Assembly: GCF_000308295.2 (NCBI RefSeq)
Contig: NZ_HG326652.1
Location: 521,601-585,600, forward strand
Origin: Afipia birgiae 34632
GTDB taxonomy: Bacteria > Pseudomonadota > Alphaproteobacteria > Rhizobiales > Xanthobacteraceae
Reading direction: 5' to 3'
Length of the DNA stretch: 64,000 nt
Below the pieces are notes generated by a model, which was not told the origin of the DNA, ran no database searches, and saw only the letters and a program-made list of their open reading frames with translations. Both the position numbers and the translations under genes were made by a program. Shown in pieces: positions 17,173 to 25,268 of this stretch; within the stretch, counting starts at the first letter, position 1; every line of letters starts with the position of its first letter.

Positions 17173-17227
17173 GCTTTTAAATTAATTAAAAGCTGGTAAA
17201 CTAAATTAAATATAGCTTATTTAATTT
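17173..17227. promoter_or_regulatory. Pair of AT-rich perfect palindromes upstream of a GT2 gene
   Basis: Two separate inverted repeats lie side by side. GCTTTTAA at 17173-17180 pairs with TTAAAAGC at 17186-17193. AAATTAAATA at 17203-17212 pairs with TATTTAATTT at 17218-17227. Each has a 5-base centre. They sit about 80-130 bases upstream of the glycosyltransferase at 17304 and could be regulator binding sites or part of an H-NS/MucR-type AT-rich target. Confidence 0.5.
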
Positions 17228-17303
17228 TCGTTGACCGGTTCGTCAAATAGCACTCATCGGTTCGGTTGCTATACGCCTCTCCGAAGCGGGAGTATTTTGG
17301 AGG

Positions 17304-18371
17304 ATGGGTTTGAGCACTCAAAATACTGATCCGATCGCAATTCTTATTGTAGGGTTTCGTAACCCCGCTGATGTCGATAGCTGCTTAGCCGCGTTAGCCA
17401 ACGCGAACAAATCTCCGAGTTTCGATATTTTCATTTGTGAGAATGGCGGACCGCTAGCATTTGATGCTCTTGTCGATGAGCTCGTCTGTGGTGAGCAATG
17501 CTCCTGCGAATTTGTGCAAGATGCGCACACGTTGCCTTTTTCGCACTCGACTGCGCAAGACGGGTTCGTGAGGTTGAAGGTCTTGCGGCTGCCCAAAACT
17601 GGTGCGCTGGTGATCGTGGGTGAGGCGCCCCAAAACTTGGGTTATGCGGGGGGCGTCAACGCCTGGATGCGTCCCATTCTTGAGCGGCGCAAGTACGAAG
17701 GGCTATGGATTCTAAATCCGGACACCCAACCGGAACCTGACGCTTTGGTTGAGCTCGTCGTGTACGCACAAACCCGCCACAAGGGAATGGTTGGAAGCCG
17801 TATCGTGTCGGCAGTTGAGCCGGAGCGAATTCATTCGCGAGGATTGAGGTGGAAGCCAGCGTGGGCGAGCACAGAAGCTATCGATTACCACGCGCCGTCG
17901 AACGTGGCACCAAACCCCGAGAAGATTGAGGCGCTGCTCGATGCGCCGTCAGGGGCCTCCATATATGTGACGCGCGACTGCATCGAAAAAATCGGTCTAA
18001 TGGATGAACGGTACTTCTTGTACTTCGAAGATCTTGAATGGGGATTGCGCGCGAAGCAGCAATGCGGCGTCGGATATGCTTGGCGTTCGGTAGTGCATCA
18101 CCGGGGGGGCACGACTATTGGAACGGCGGGAACTCGCGCTAACCGATCACCGCTGTCTGTGTACCTCGAATTCCGTAATCGAATTCTTTTCGTTGGACAT
18201 AGATATCCGACGTGGTTCGTGTGGACTGTTCTGGTTTTGCTGGTCAGGGCCCTCGAGTACGGATTTGTCGGTTCGTGGATTAACATGCGAATGGCCTATC
18301 AAGGTATCGCGGCCGGATTGGCTGGAGAAATAGGGCGCCCCGACCAACTCCTGGCTATCCATAAGCCATAG
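17304..18371 (+). CDS. Glycosyltransferase family 2 protein
   Basis: A 355-residue GT-A enzyme of the rhamnosyltransferase-like kind. It shows IAILIVGFRNPADVDSCLAAL at the start, NLGYAGGVNAWMRP as the middle block and GLWILNPDTQPEPDAL as the metal-binding region. After it come FLYFEDLEWGLRAKQ and a C-terminal hydrophobic segment FVWTVLVLLVRALEYGF that may anchor it to the membrane. GGAGG lies immediately before ATG 17304, which is closer than usual; an in-frame TTG at 17310 would have better spacing, so the true start is uncertain by two codons. Confidence 0.86.
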   Translation: MGLSTQNTDPIAILIVGFRNPADVDSCLAALANANKSPSFDIFICENGGPLAFDALVDELVCGEQCSCEFVQDAHTLPFSHSTAQDGFVRLKVLRLPKTGALVIVGEAPQNLGYAGGVNAWMRPILERRKYEGLWILNPDTQPEPDALVELVVYAQTRHKGMVGSRIVSAVEPERIHSRGLRWKPAWASTEAIDYHAPSNVAPNPEKIEALLDAPSGASIYVTRDCIEKIGLMDERYFLYFEDLEWGLRAKQQCGVGYAWRSVVHHRGGTTIGTAGTRANRSPLSVYLEFRNRILFVGHRYPTWFVWTVLVLLVRALEYGFVGSWINMRMAYQGIAAGLAGEIGRPDQLLAIHKP

Positions 18372-18404
18372 CTAAGCGATCAAGTTGCGCCACTGGGGCC
18401 GATC

Positions 18405-19238
18405 ATGAAAAGAGTGATTAAGTTAGCAATTAGCGTCCTCTGGTTTATCGGGATGTCGTTGGCAACGCTTGTAATGGGCAGAAATCGGCCGCTCGTTATC
18501 CTGTACTATCATGCTGTTCCGGCGCATTTCAGGGCGCAATTTGGCCGCCAACTTGATGTGGTCAAAGCTTGCGCACTTGTCGTCCCCGCGGACTATGTCG
18601 GAGATTTGGGGGCGAGCCACCGGTTGGTAGCGATTACGTTTGACGATGCATTCACCTGCGTTACAGATATAGCGCTGCCAGAATTGGCAATGCGGGCAAT
18701 GCCTAGCACAATTTTTATTCCATCCGGCGCTCTGGGATGCTTACCCGCGTGGGAGATGGAGGAGGACACGGAGGATCGAAGCGAGGCGGTTGCGACCGAA
18801 AGTATCCTTAGATCTGCCATTTCTCCTTTGGTCGTGCTGGGCGCGCACAGTGTTTCCCATCCACATCTCACTCGCATCGGACACGCGGCAGCATGGGAAG
18901 AGATTACATGCGCAAAGGCTGAGCTGGAGCAAAAATTCGCAGTACCAATCGAGCTTTTCGCGTTCCCGTATGGTGAACACAATGCGGAGACGGTTATGAT
19001 GTGCCGCGAAGCAGGCTATAAACATGCTTATACTGTCATTCCTCAGAATATCGACGCAGATCGCGGCGATTTTCTTCGCGGAAGAGTATCGGTTAGCCCG
19101 GTCGATAGCGCGCTCGAGTTCTGGCTAAAAATCCACGGTGGCTATGTCTGGATGAGATACGCCTCGACGCTAAAGCGCGTATTGTCGTCTCGTGGAAGCG
19201 CCAATCATCTTCAAGCAAGGTGCGCAAGTGACGCTTGA
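18405..19238 (+). CDS. Polysaccharide deacetylase (NodB homology domain)
   Basis: A 277-residue carbohydrate esterase family 4 protein. Motif 1 is AITFDDAF with Asp80 and Asp81. Motif 2 is GAHSVSHPHL with His148 and His152 as zinc ligands. Motif 3 is FAFPYG. An N-terminal hydrophobic stretch LAISVLWFIGMSLATLVMG is a signal anchor or uncleaved signal, so it probably acts at the membrane or in the periplasm. Such enzymes remove N- or O-acetyl groups from polysaccharides. Its end overlaps the following acyltransferase gene. Confidence 0.87.
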   Translation: MKRVIKLAISVLWFIGMSLATLVMGRNRPLVILYYHAVPAHFRAQFGRQLDVVKACALVVPADYVGDLGASHRLVAITFDDAFTCVTDIALPELAMRAMPSTIFIPSGALGCLPAWEMEEDTEDRSEAVATESILRSAISPLVVLGAHSVSHPHLTRIGHAAAWEEITCAKAELEQKFAVPIELFAFPYGEHNAETVMMCREAGYKHAYTVIPQNIDADRGDFLRGRVSVSPVDSALEFWLKIHGGYVWMRYASTLKRVLSSRGSANHLQARCASDA

Positions 19239-20355
19239 GATTCGTCAAGCCCGCCTCCAAGACTATCCCGCCATTGCGGCTTTTATCGTCGAGGCCTACG
19301 GAGCACTCGCGCCCTATAAAGGGCAAGATCGCTGGCACTGGCAGTTTGTCGATAATCCATTCGGCTTGCGTCCCGATAATCGAGTCCCGGTGTGGATAGC
19401 GTTGGACGGTACGCGAGTCGTCGGACAGATTGCGGTGCAACCGACAGAGATTAAAGTCGTAGATCAGGTCAAGCCCGCGGGATGGATTGTCGATGTTATG
19501 GTTTTGCCGAGCTGTAGGGGAGGCGGCATCGGTCAACGGCTCTATGCTGCCATAGCCGAGGAGGTTGCAATCTTGATAACCCTTACAATGGCCCCCGCAA
19601 CGCGACGCATAGCCGAGCATCTTAATGCCATTACGCTTCCGGCCGTATATCAGTTCTCTCGTTGGCGGCGCTTGAATGGTCAACTTGTAAGACGGTATCT
19701 CGCCATGCGCACCGAGCACCGACCACGTTGGCATGGTTTGGTCGAATTGGGAGGGCATGCTGGTTTTGGAGATCTCTTTTCTGTACTTGTAAATCCGCTT
19801 CTAAGTGCACGGGATTCTCGTTCGCAAGCTGCAAAACGCGGTCAAATCCAACTTGTCGAGGTGGCGGAGTTCGGAGCGGACACAGATAACCTTTGGCGGA
19901 GTATACAGCACAAATACGCGATTGTTGTTCCTCGCGACGCGGCCTTCTTAAATTGGCGCTTTCGTGATTGTCCTCAAATGTCATATCGCCGCTTCGTTGC
20001 CCGAAACGACGGCCGTACCGTCGGATACGTTGTGCTCCGCCGAGCGGAGACCGTAGAATTGCCCCAAGGAATTATCGTCGATATGGTCGCTGAACAGCAA
20101 GCTATCGGAATTCTTTCTGAAATGCTTGAACTTAGCATAGACTGGTTTGGTGATACTGTAAGTAGCATTGAATTCGCTACGTCGATTCCTGAAGTTGCAG
20201 CAATGGTTCGTAGCCATGGCTTTTTCCGAACGCGGGCCCATCATCCAACAATGGTCTGCGCCGACCCAGTTCTGAGGCGCCTTTTTTCCGATCACAGGAA
20301 TACCTGGCTGTTATCGAAAGCAGATCATGATTGGGATCAGATTCACCTTGCCTAA
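19228..20355 (+). CDS. GNAT family N-acetyltransferase
   Basis: A 375-residue protein whose N-terminal half is a GNAT domain: LEIRQARLQDYPAIAAF at the start, GQIAVQPTEIKV as strand 4 and VLPSCRGGGIGQRLYAAI as the acetyl-CoA pyrophosphate loop (R-G-G-G-I-G). The second half may hold a second, weaker acyltransferase-like fold (NDGRTVGYVVLRR). GTG at 19228, overlapping the deacetylase stop by 11 bases, is chosen because the domain begins at once; the frame also allows GTG 19192. The coupling to a deacetylase suggests exchange of acyl groups on a glycan, which is inference. Confidence 0.78.
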   Translation: MTLEIRQARLQDYPAIAAFIVEAYGALAPYKGQDRWHWQFVDNPFGLRPDNRVPVWIALDGTRVVGQIAVQPTEIKVVDQVKPAGWIVDVMVLPSCRGGGIGQRLYAAIAEEVAILITLTMAPATRRIAEHLNAITLPAVYQFSRWRRLNGQLVRRYLAMRTEHRPRWHGLVELGGHAGFGDLFSVLVNPLLSARDSRSQAAKRGQIQLVEVAEFGADTDNLWRSIQHKYAIVVPRDAAFLNWRFRDCPQMSYRRFVARNDGRTVGYVVLRRAETVELPQGIIVDMVAEQQAIGILSEMLELSIDWFGDTVSSIEFATSIPEVAAMVRSHGFFRTRAHHPTMVCADPVLRRLFSDHRNTWLLSKADHDWDQIHLA

Positions 20356-20972
20356 TTGATATGATTGCTAAAGTCGCGCGTCGTTCGCCACCAAACAGCA
20401 GTCCATCCCAGATCTTGGAATTCAATGCGGTGCCACGAAACATGCGGAATTGCAGCGATAAGCGGCTCAAGCCGCTCTCGGCGTGAGTCAACGAAGCTGA
20501 CAAAGCATGCTTTCCCGAGCCGTTGCATCGCTGCCAAAGCTGCAGGCACATCTTTCATGTAGTAAAGCACCTCGCAAGCGACCACCAAATCGAAGGGAAC
20601 CCACTGCTTTTCGATCTGCGTCGAGGTAATGTCGCCAACCGCAAACGTGGCCGTTGGACAGCGGGTTCTCGCACGGGCAACTGCTCGGGAACTCACGTCC
20701 ATGCCAAAAAGATGATTGCTTATCTTGAGTAGCTCGGCCGATTGATGGCCTTCGCCGCAGCCAAGTTCGAGTATCCGATTCGGACATCCGAGATGCGTTC
20801 TAATGAGATTGTTGGTTTCGCCGAAGCGGAACAACTCGCGTGGACTTTCCATTCCCCAAGGATCTTCTACTCTATAAAATCGATCGAGGGCGGCATGTCG
20901 ATCTGCGAATTGAACGCCACGCAGGGCAAATCGCATCCATAGCTTCTTCAGAAGATGATCTTCGTGCGCCAT
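20352..20972 (-). CDS. Class I SAM-dependent methyltransferase
   Basis: A protein of about 206 residues with a compact Rossmann methyltransferase domain: RILELGCGEGHQSAELL is motif I, LFGMDVSSRAV motif II and FDLVVACEVLYYMKDV motif IV. The segment DRFYRVEDPWGMESPRELFRFGET ahead of the domain resembles NodS-like and sugar-modifying methyltransferases. The open frame reaches 21080 from a TTG; ATG 20972 (MAHEDHLLKK) is the more plausible start. It converges on the GNAT gene and overlaps its end by 4 bases. Confidence 0.8.
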   Translation of the reverse strand: MAHEDHLLKKLWMRFALRGVQFADRHAALDRFYRVEDPWGMESPRELFRFGETNNLIRTHLGCPNRILELGCGEGHQSAELLKISNHLFGMDVSSRAVARARTRCPTATFAVGDITSTQIEKQWVPFDLVVACEVLYYMKDVPAALAAMQRLGKACFVSFVDSRRERLEPLIAAIPHVSWHRIEFQDLGWTAVWWRTTRDFSNHIN

Positions 20973-21900
20973 ATGTTTCCGCCAGTTTATCGACCACATA
21001 AAACGGTGACAGATGTCAAATTTTGAATTTTGAAGTGTTCCCCCTCTCTGCCACCGCTGCGCGGTCCGCATCCTTTTCAAAATGAAGCGCTACCCGTTTT
21101 TAGGCCAGCTCGTGCCGGAATTTTCCGGGTTAAGACTCATGTCGGCGTGGGCGCCGATGAGCCATTCAACAGCGCTGTCGGCCCCTTATTGCCGATCGCG
21201 CTACGCGGCCGGATTTCGTTGCAGTTTCTTCGCTTCATGGAACTCTCTTCGTCCCCCACGGGATCATAGTCGGAAAATTCCAGCTCCGATTGGCCTAATT
21301 TGCAGGGGGCACGTCAAAAACGAGCGCCTTCCTGGCGTCCGAAAACCTCAAGGCTTTCATCATCTACGCATTCTGCAAGGGGTTTAGAAAAGAAGATCAG
21401 TTTCGGTGATAGGACAGTGGAAAATGGAAATGATATCTCAATAGAATATATAATATTATAATTTAAGGGCGGGGATGTTGTTTCGCTCCCATTTGTAGAA
21501 ATAGTGATAAGTCCTTGTCTCTTGGCGGGAAAAGTTGGCATTTTATTTTGCGCGCTGGCGTGCCCAATTAAATCGCGAATCGTGCGCGAATCTGATGATA
21601 TTGCGGTGGAGCGCACGCACACCGCGGTGGATGTGTGGGCGAATTAGTGAGCCAGTTATGGGATTTATTGCCATTTAAAAGGATTCATTCCCGTTCGGCG
21701 TTTTTCCATGACAAGTTTGATGCAGGCTGCAGAAATTACCTTAGCTGAGCCGCTATGTTGTCCCAAAAAAGCCTCTCGTGATCGACCATTACATCCTTCA
21801 TGTGCCGTACCGCTACGTCGCATTCTGGGCATTCCGCTTGAAAATAAGCTGAAATTGAGCGCCTGCCCAATTGGGGAAAATAGTTAAATAGGAGAGCTAG
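20973..21900. other. Long intergenic region, no gene supported
   Basis: About 930 bases lie between the methyltransferase and the type I secretion locus. Several short overlapping ORFs exist on both strands (for example 21082-21387 and 21314-21622), but none has recognisable features. A section around 21420-21480 is AT-rich with a TATAATATTATA palindrome. The final 60 bases should hold the promoter of the next gene, whose start has GGAG seven bases upstream. The GC-rich part at 21030-21330 may be decayed coding sequence; I cannot identify its source. Confidence 0.5.
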
Positions 21901-22413
21901 ATGGCGATTAACGATGGTTCCGCAAATGCGCCGATTGGAACACCGCAACATGCGGATTTGCTCGATAGTTACGGCGCGAACCGGCCTCCGTGGGAAGTCG
22001 CTGGCGTGGATTACTATGTGGGTGCGCCACAAGGAGTAGCGCTTAAGAACCCGGCGACGATCTCGATGGCAGGTGTGAATATCAACACCAGCACGAAGGC
22101 CGTTACCATCACGGGCAATAACGTCACGCTCGATGGTTATGATTTCAGCGGCTGGTCCGTCGTGACAACGGCAGCGAATACCAGCCTGATCCATTCGAAT
22201 TTCAATGGTACGAATCCGGGAGGTACGCAAACAAGCGTGATTTCCGGTACTCCAACCTCCTCCAATTTATATGTTGGTTACTCCACCATCGATGGTCTGA
22301 GCGGAGGTGGGCGTGCTGAGTTTCTTGTCGAGATGGAAGGGCCCGGCCTCACGGTCGAGTATTCGTGGCTTGAAAAACTCCAACTCCGACCTCATTGGCC
22401 GCCATGGCAATGA
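21901..22413 (+). pseudogene. Type I secretion substrate, beta-helix N-terminal fragment (frameshifted)
   Basis: This is the first of three frames of one broken gene. It starts at ATG 21901 with GGAG upstream and reads MAINDGSANAPIGTPQ, then beta-helix-like sequence VTITGNNVTLDGYDFSGWS, the style of right-handed parallel beta-helix domains. At about 22370 the sensible protein continues in the next frame: YSW is followed by LKNSNSDLIG only after a single-base shift in the CTTGAAAAAC stretch. Read as is, it ends after 170 residues. It probably once formed the head of the large repeat protein downstream. Confidence 0.7.
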
Positions 22414-22738
22414 TGGCGGCGACATCACAATTCAGAACAATGTGATGGAGCAAGCGGGCATGGGCGGCGCGGGCGTCCATGGTGACTATCTGCAGGTTTA
22501 TGGGCCGGACATAAACGCGACCCGCATCCTTTACAACACGACAGTCCAGAACGGCGGTATTACCCAGGGCTTCTTCGCCGACAACACAAAGTCCGCCGAG
22601 ATCGCCGGCAACACTTTCACCGGTGACTTCAACTTCTTCGTATCCGGGTCAGGTCCGAATACCAATCCGGCCGCGCTGACCGGCGCCTTCAATGTGCACG
22701 ACAATTATTTTGACCCGACCCAACACATTGGGCCTTAG
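22370..22738 (+). pseudogene. Type I secretion substrate, beta-helix middle fragment (frameshifted)
   Basis: The second frame carries LKNSNSDLIGRHGNDGG, DITIQNNVMEQAGMGGAGVHG and NVHDNYFDPTQ, continuing the beta-helix pattern of short strands with Asn and Gly turns. It has no start of its own at the junction. It stops at 22738, while the protein sense moves to the third frame at about 22715-22735 (SYPTYGENDKYALSLF). The two shifts are in the same direction and do not restore each other. Confidence 0.7.
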
Positions 22739-25163
22739 CTATCCGACATACGGGGAAAACGACAAATACGCCCTAAGCCTTTTTACGAATAATGTGAACA
22801 TGGTGACGGGCAAAGTATTGCAGGATGCTAACGCGCCCACGAAACCTCCTCCGACGGCGCCGAGCGCACCGACGATTTCCTCGTTCTCGAACGACACCGG
22901 CGTTGCAGGCGACAAGATCACCAGCGACAACACCCTGACACTCACCGGCTCCGCTGCTGCAAACAGCACTGTGAAGGTGTTTGACGGCGCGACCCAGATC
23001 GGGACGGCGACCGCGAACGCCAGCGGGGCGTGGAGCTACACCACCGCAGCTCTGGCGGATGGCGCTCATAACCTTACCGCGAAAGCCACCGACGCATCGG
23101 GGCAGACTGGTGCGGCCTCCGCGGCTCTGGCCGTGAAGATCGATACCACAGCGCCGAACGCGCCGACGATTGCTACGCCATCCAACAATGCGAATGGCAC
23201 CGTGAATCTGACCGGCACGGCCGAGGCCAACAGCACCGTGAAGGTGTTTGACGGCGCGAACCAGATCGGGACCGCGACCGCGAACAGCAACGGAGCGTGG
23301 AGCCTGACCACCGGTGCGCTGGCGACCGGCAACCACAGCTTCACGGCGAAGACCGCGGATGTTGCGGGCAATACCAGCGCGGCATCGGCGGTCGTTGTCG
23401 GAAATATCCCGCCGACAACCCCGACCACTCCGGATGCACCCAAGATCGCTTCGTACTCGAACGATAGCGGCGTTGCGGGCGATGGAGTCACCAACGACAA
23501 CACCCTGACCCTCACGGGCACTGCGGTGGCAAACAGCACCGTGAAGGTGTTCGACGGCACGACCCAGATCGGGACGGCGACTGCCAGCGCAAGCGGGGCG
23601 TGGAGCTACACCACCGCAGCCTTGGCTGACGGCGGCCACAGCCTCACGGTGAAAGTCACGGATGCGGCCGGCAACACCAGCGCGGCGTCCTCGGCCCTTG
23701 CGGTGAAGATCGATACCTCCGCGCCGAATGCGCCGACGATGGCGTCTTCCGCAACCACCGGTTCGTCGCTGACAACGGCTGCGGACAAGTCGGCGAATCC
23801 GAATACGGTTTCCTTGACCGGCACCGCCGAAGCCAACAGCACGGTGAAGGTGTTCGACGGCGCGACCCAGATCGGGACAGCGACCGCGGACAGCAGCGGC
23901 GTGTGGAGCTTCACCTCTGGTACGCTGGCCACCGGCAACCATACGTTCACATCCAAGGCCATGGACGCAGCCGGCAACACGAGTGCAGCGTCAGCGGGGC
24001 TTGTCGTGAACATTCCTTCGACACCGACGACGCCGAATGTTCCGGCTGCGCCGAAAATATCGTCGTTCTCGAACGACACCGGCGTCGCGGGCGACAAGAT
24101 CACCGGTGACAATACCTTGACGCTCACCGGCTCCGCGGCGGCGAACAGCACGGTGAAGGTGTTCGACGGCACGACCCAGATCGGGACGGCGACCGCGAAC
24201 AGCAGCGGCGCCTGGAGCTACACGACGACGGCCCTGGCAGACGGTTCGCACAATCTCACCGCGAAAGTCACTGACGCGTCTGGCAATGCCAGCGCGGCGT
24301 CTGAGGCCCTCGCTGTGAAGATCGACACCACCGCGCCGACTGCGCCGAAGATCGCGTCCTCCACCAATGCGAACGGTGACGTGAATCTGACCGGAACGGC
24401 CGAGGCGTACAGCACTGTGAAGGTGTTCGACGGGACAAAGGAGATTGGTGCCGCGACAGCGGACGGCAAGGGAGCGTGGACCTACGCCGCCGACAATCTT
24501 TCCGATGGCAACCACAGCTTCACGACCAAGGCCGTGGATGTGGCGGGCAACGCCAGCGCTTCCTCGACGGCCTTCAATGTGAAGGTTGATGCGACTGGGC
24601 CTTCGGCTGAGTTCACCAAGGTCTACCAGAACTGGAACGACACGGTGACGTTCAAGGGGACTGGCGAGCCTTACAGCAAGATCTCTATCTACGATAATGG
24701 CAGCGCCAAGCCGATCGGCAGCGTCGAGGTCGGCAAGGACGGCACCTGGAGCTACAAGACTTCGTCGGCGGTTTCCGATGCGGTTCACAACTTCACCGCG
24801 ACGGTGACGGACAAGGCGGGCAATACGAGCTCGCTTTCGGGAAGCGCCGTGTTGGGCACGGATGGCAACGATGTGCTGAAGAGCACGTCGGGCAACGACC
24901 TGTTCAAAGGTAACGGCGGCAACGATACCTTCGCGTTCGCGTCGAATTTTGGCAAAGACGTTGTCAGCAACTTCGATGCCTATGGCCGCAATCACGACGT
25001 GGTGCAGTTCAGCAAGAGCGTTTTCGACGATTTCGCGGACGTTCTGGCTCACGCGGCGCAAAGCGGTCGTGATGTCGTTATCGATGCCGGTGGCGGCAAT
25101 TCGCTAACGCTGAAGGACACCAAGCTGGCGGCGTTGGACAAGACCGACTTCCACTTTGTGTAA
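22692..25163 (+). CDS. Ig-like repeat protein with RTX-like C-terminus, probable type I secretion substrate
   Basis: The frame encodes 823 residues, rich in Thr, Ala, Asn and Gly. Six Ig-like units of roughly 85-100 residues alternate in two types, as three pairs. The A type opens SFSNDTGVAGDKIT and contains NTLTLTGSAAANSTVKVFDG. The B type lacks that opening and has VNLTGTAEANSTVKVFDG. A divergent seventh unit (24600-24840, AEFTKVYQNWND) follows. The C-terminus GTDGNDVLKSTSGNDLFKG and GGNDTFAFASNFGKDVVSNF is an RTX-like calcium-binding and type I secretion end. The ABC exporter and HlyD adaptor follow directly, so it is very likely their cargo, a surface or extracellular adhesin. The apparent start, ATG 22692 or ATG 22800, follows frameshifts that cut off the beta-helix head. 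Confidence 0.8.
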   Translation: MCTTIILTRPNTLGLSYPTYGENDKYALSLFTNNVNMVTGKVLQDANAPTKPPPTAPSAPTISSFSNDTGVAGDKITSDNTLTLTGSAAANSTVKVFDGATQIGTATANASGAWSYTTAALADGAHNLTAKATDASGQTGAASAALAVKIDTTAPNAPTIATPSNNANGTVNLTGTAEANSTVKVFDGANQIGTATANSNGAWSLTTGALATGNHSFTAKTADVAGNTSAASAVVVGNIPPTTPTTPDAPKIASYSNDSGVAGDGVTNDNTLTLTGTAVANSTVKVFDGTTQIGTATASASGAWSYTTAALADGGHSLTVKVTDAAGNTSAASSALAVKIDTSAPNAPTMASSATTGSSLTTAADKSANPNTVSLTGTAEANSTVKVFDGATQIGTATADSSGVWSFTSGTLATGNHTFTSKAMDAAGNTSAASAGLVVNIPSTPTTPNVPAAPKISSFSNDTGVAGDKITGDNTLTLTGSAAANSTVKVFDGTTQIGTATANSSGAWSYTTTALADGSHNLTAKVTDASGNASAASEALAVKIDTTAPTAPKIASSTNANGDVNLTGTAEAYSTVKVFDGTKEIGAATADGKGAWTYAADNLSDGNHSFTTKAVDVAGNASASSTAFNVKVDATGPSAEFTKVYQNWNDTVTFKGTGEPYSKISIYDNGSAKPIGSVEVGKDGTWSYKTSSAVSDAVHNFTATVTDKAGNTSSLSGSAVLGTDGNDVLKSTSGNDLFKGNGGNDTFAFASNFGKDVVSNFDAYGRNHDVVQFSKSVFDDFADVLAHAAQSGRDVVIDAGGGNSLTLKDTKLAALDKTDFHFV

Positions 25164-25205
25164 CGCCGAAGTTCGTTCGGAGTACTGAGTCCGTAACAAG
25201 AACGA

Positions 25206-25236
25206 CACCCAAGAGCCGTCAGGCGGCTCTTGGGTG
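25206..25236 (+). terminator. Perfect 13-bp hairpin between secretion substrate and exporter genes
   Basis: CACCCAAGAGCCG (25206-25218) pairs perfectly with 25224-25236 around a TCAGG loop. There is no T run after it, so it is either a weak terminator or a stabiliser of the upstream message. It would let substrate and exporter be made in different amounts. Confidence 0.65.
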
Positions 25237-25268
25237 AGCTAAATCCTAGGATCGTGGGACAAAATACG

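Noticed and set aside
21030-21387. Short plus-strand frames in the large gap before the secretion locus
   Set aside because: No domain, poor starts and mixed frames; possibly decayed sequence, but the source cannot be named.
21736-22230. Minus-strand frame ending in ECPECDVAVRHMKD
   Set aside because: The Cys pair looks protein-like, but most of the frame is the complement of the beta-helix fragment and no start or neighbour supports it.
22859-24600. Regular repeats considered as a CRISPR array
   Set aside because: The repeats are 250-300 bases apart, are in frame and encode Ig-like domains; no short spacers exist.
22773-25061. Long minus-strand frames (22773-23942 and 23991-25061) over the Ig-repeat protein
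   Set aside because: They arise from the repetitive GC-rich codons of the substrate gene and show only Arg/Gly-rich noise.
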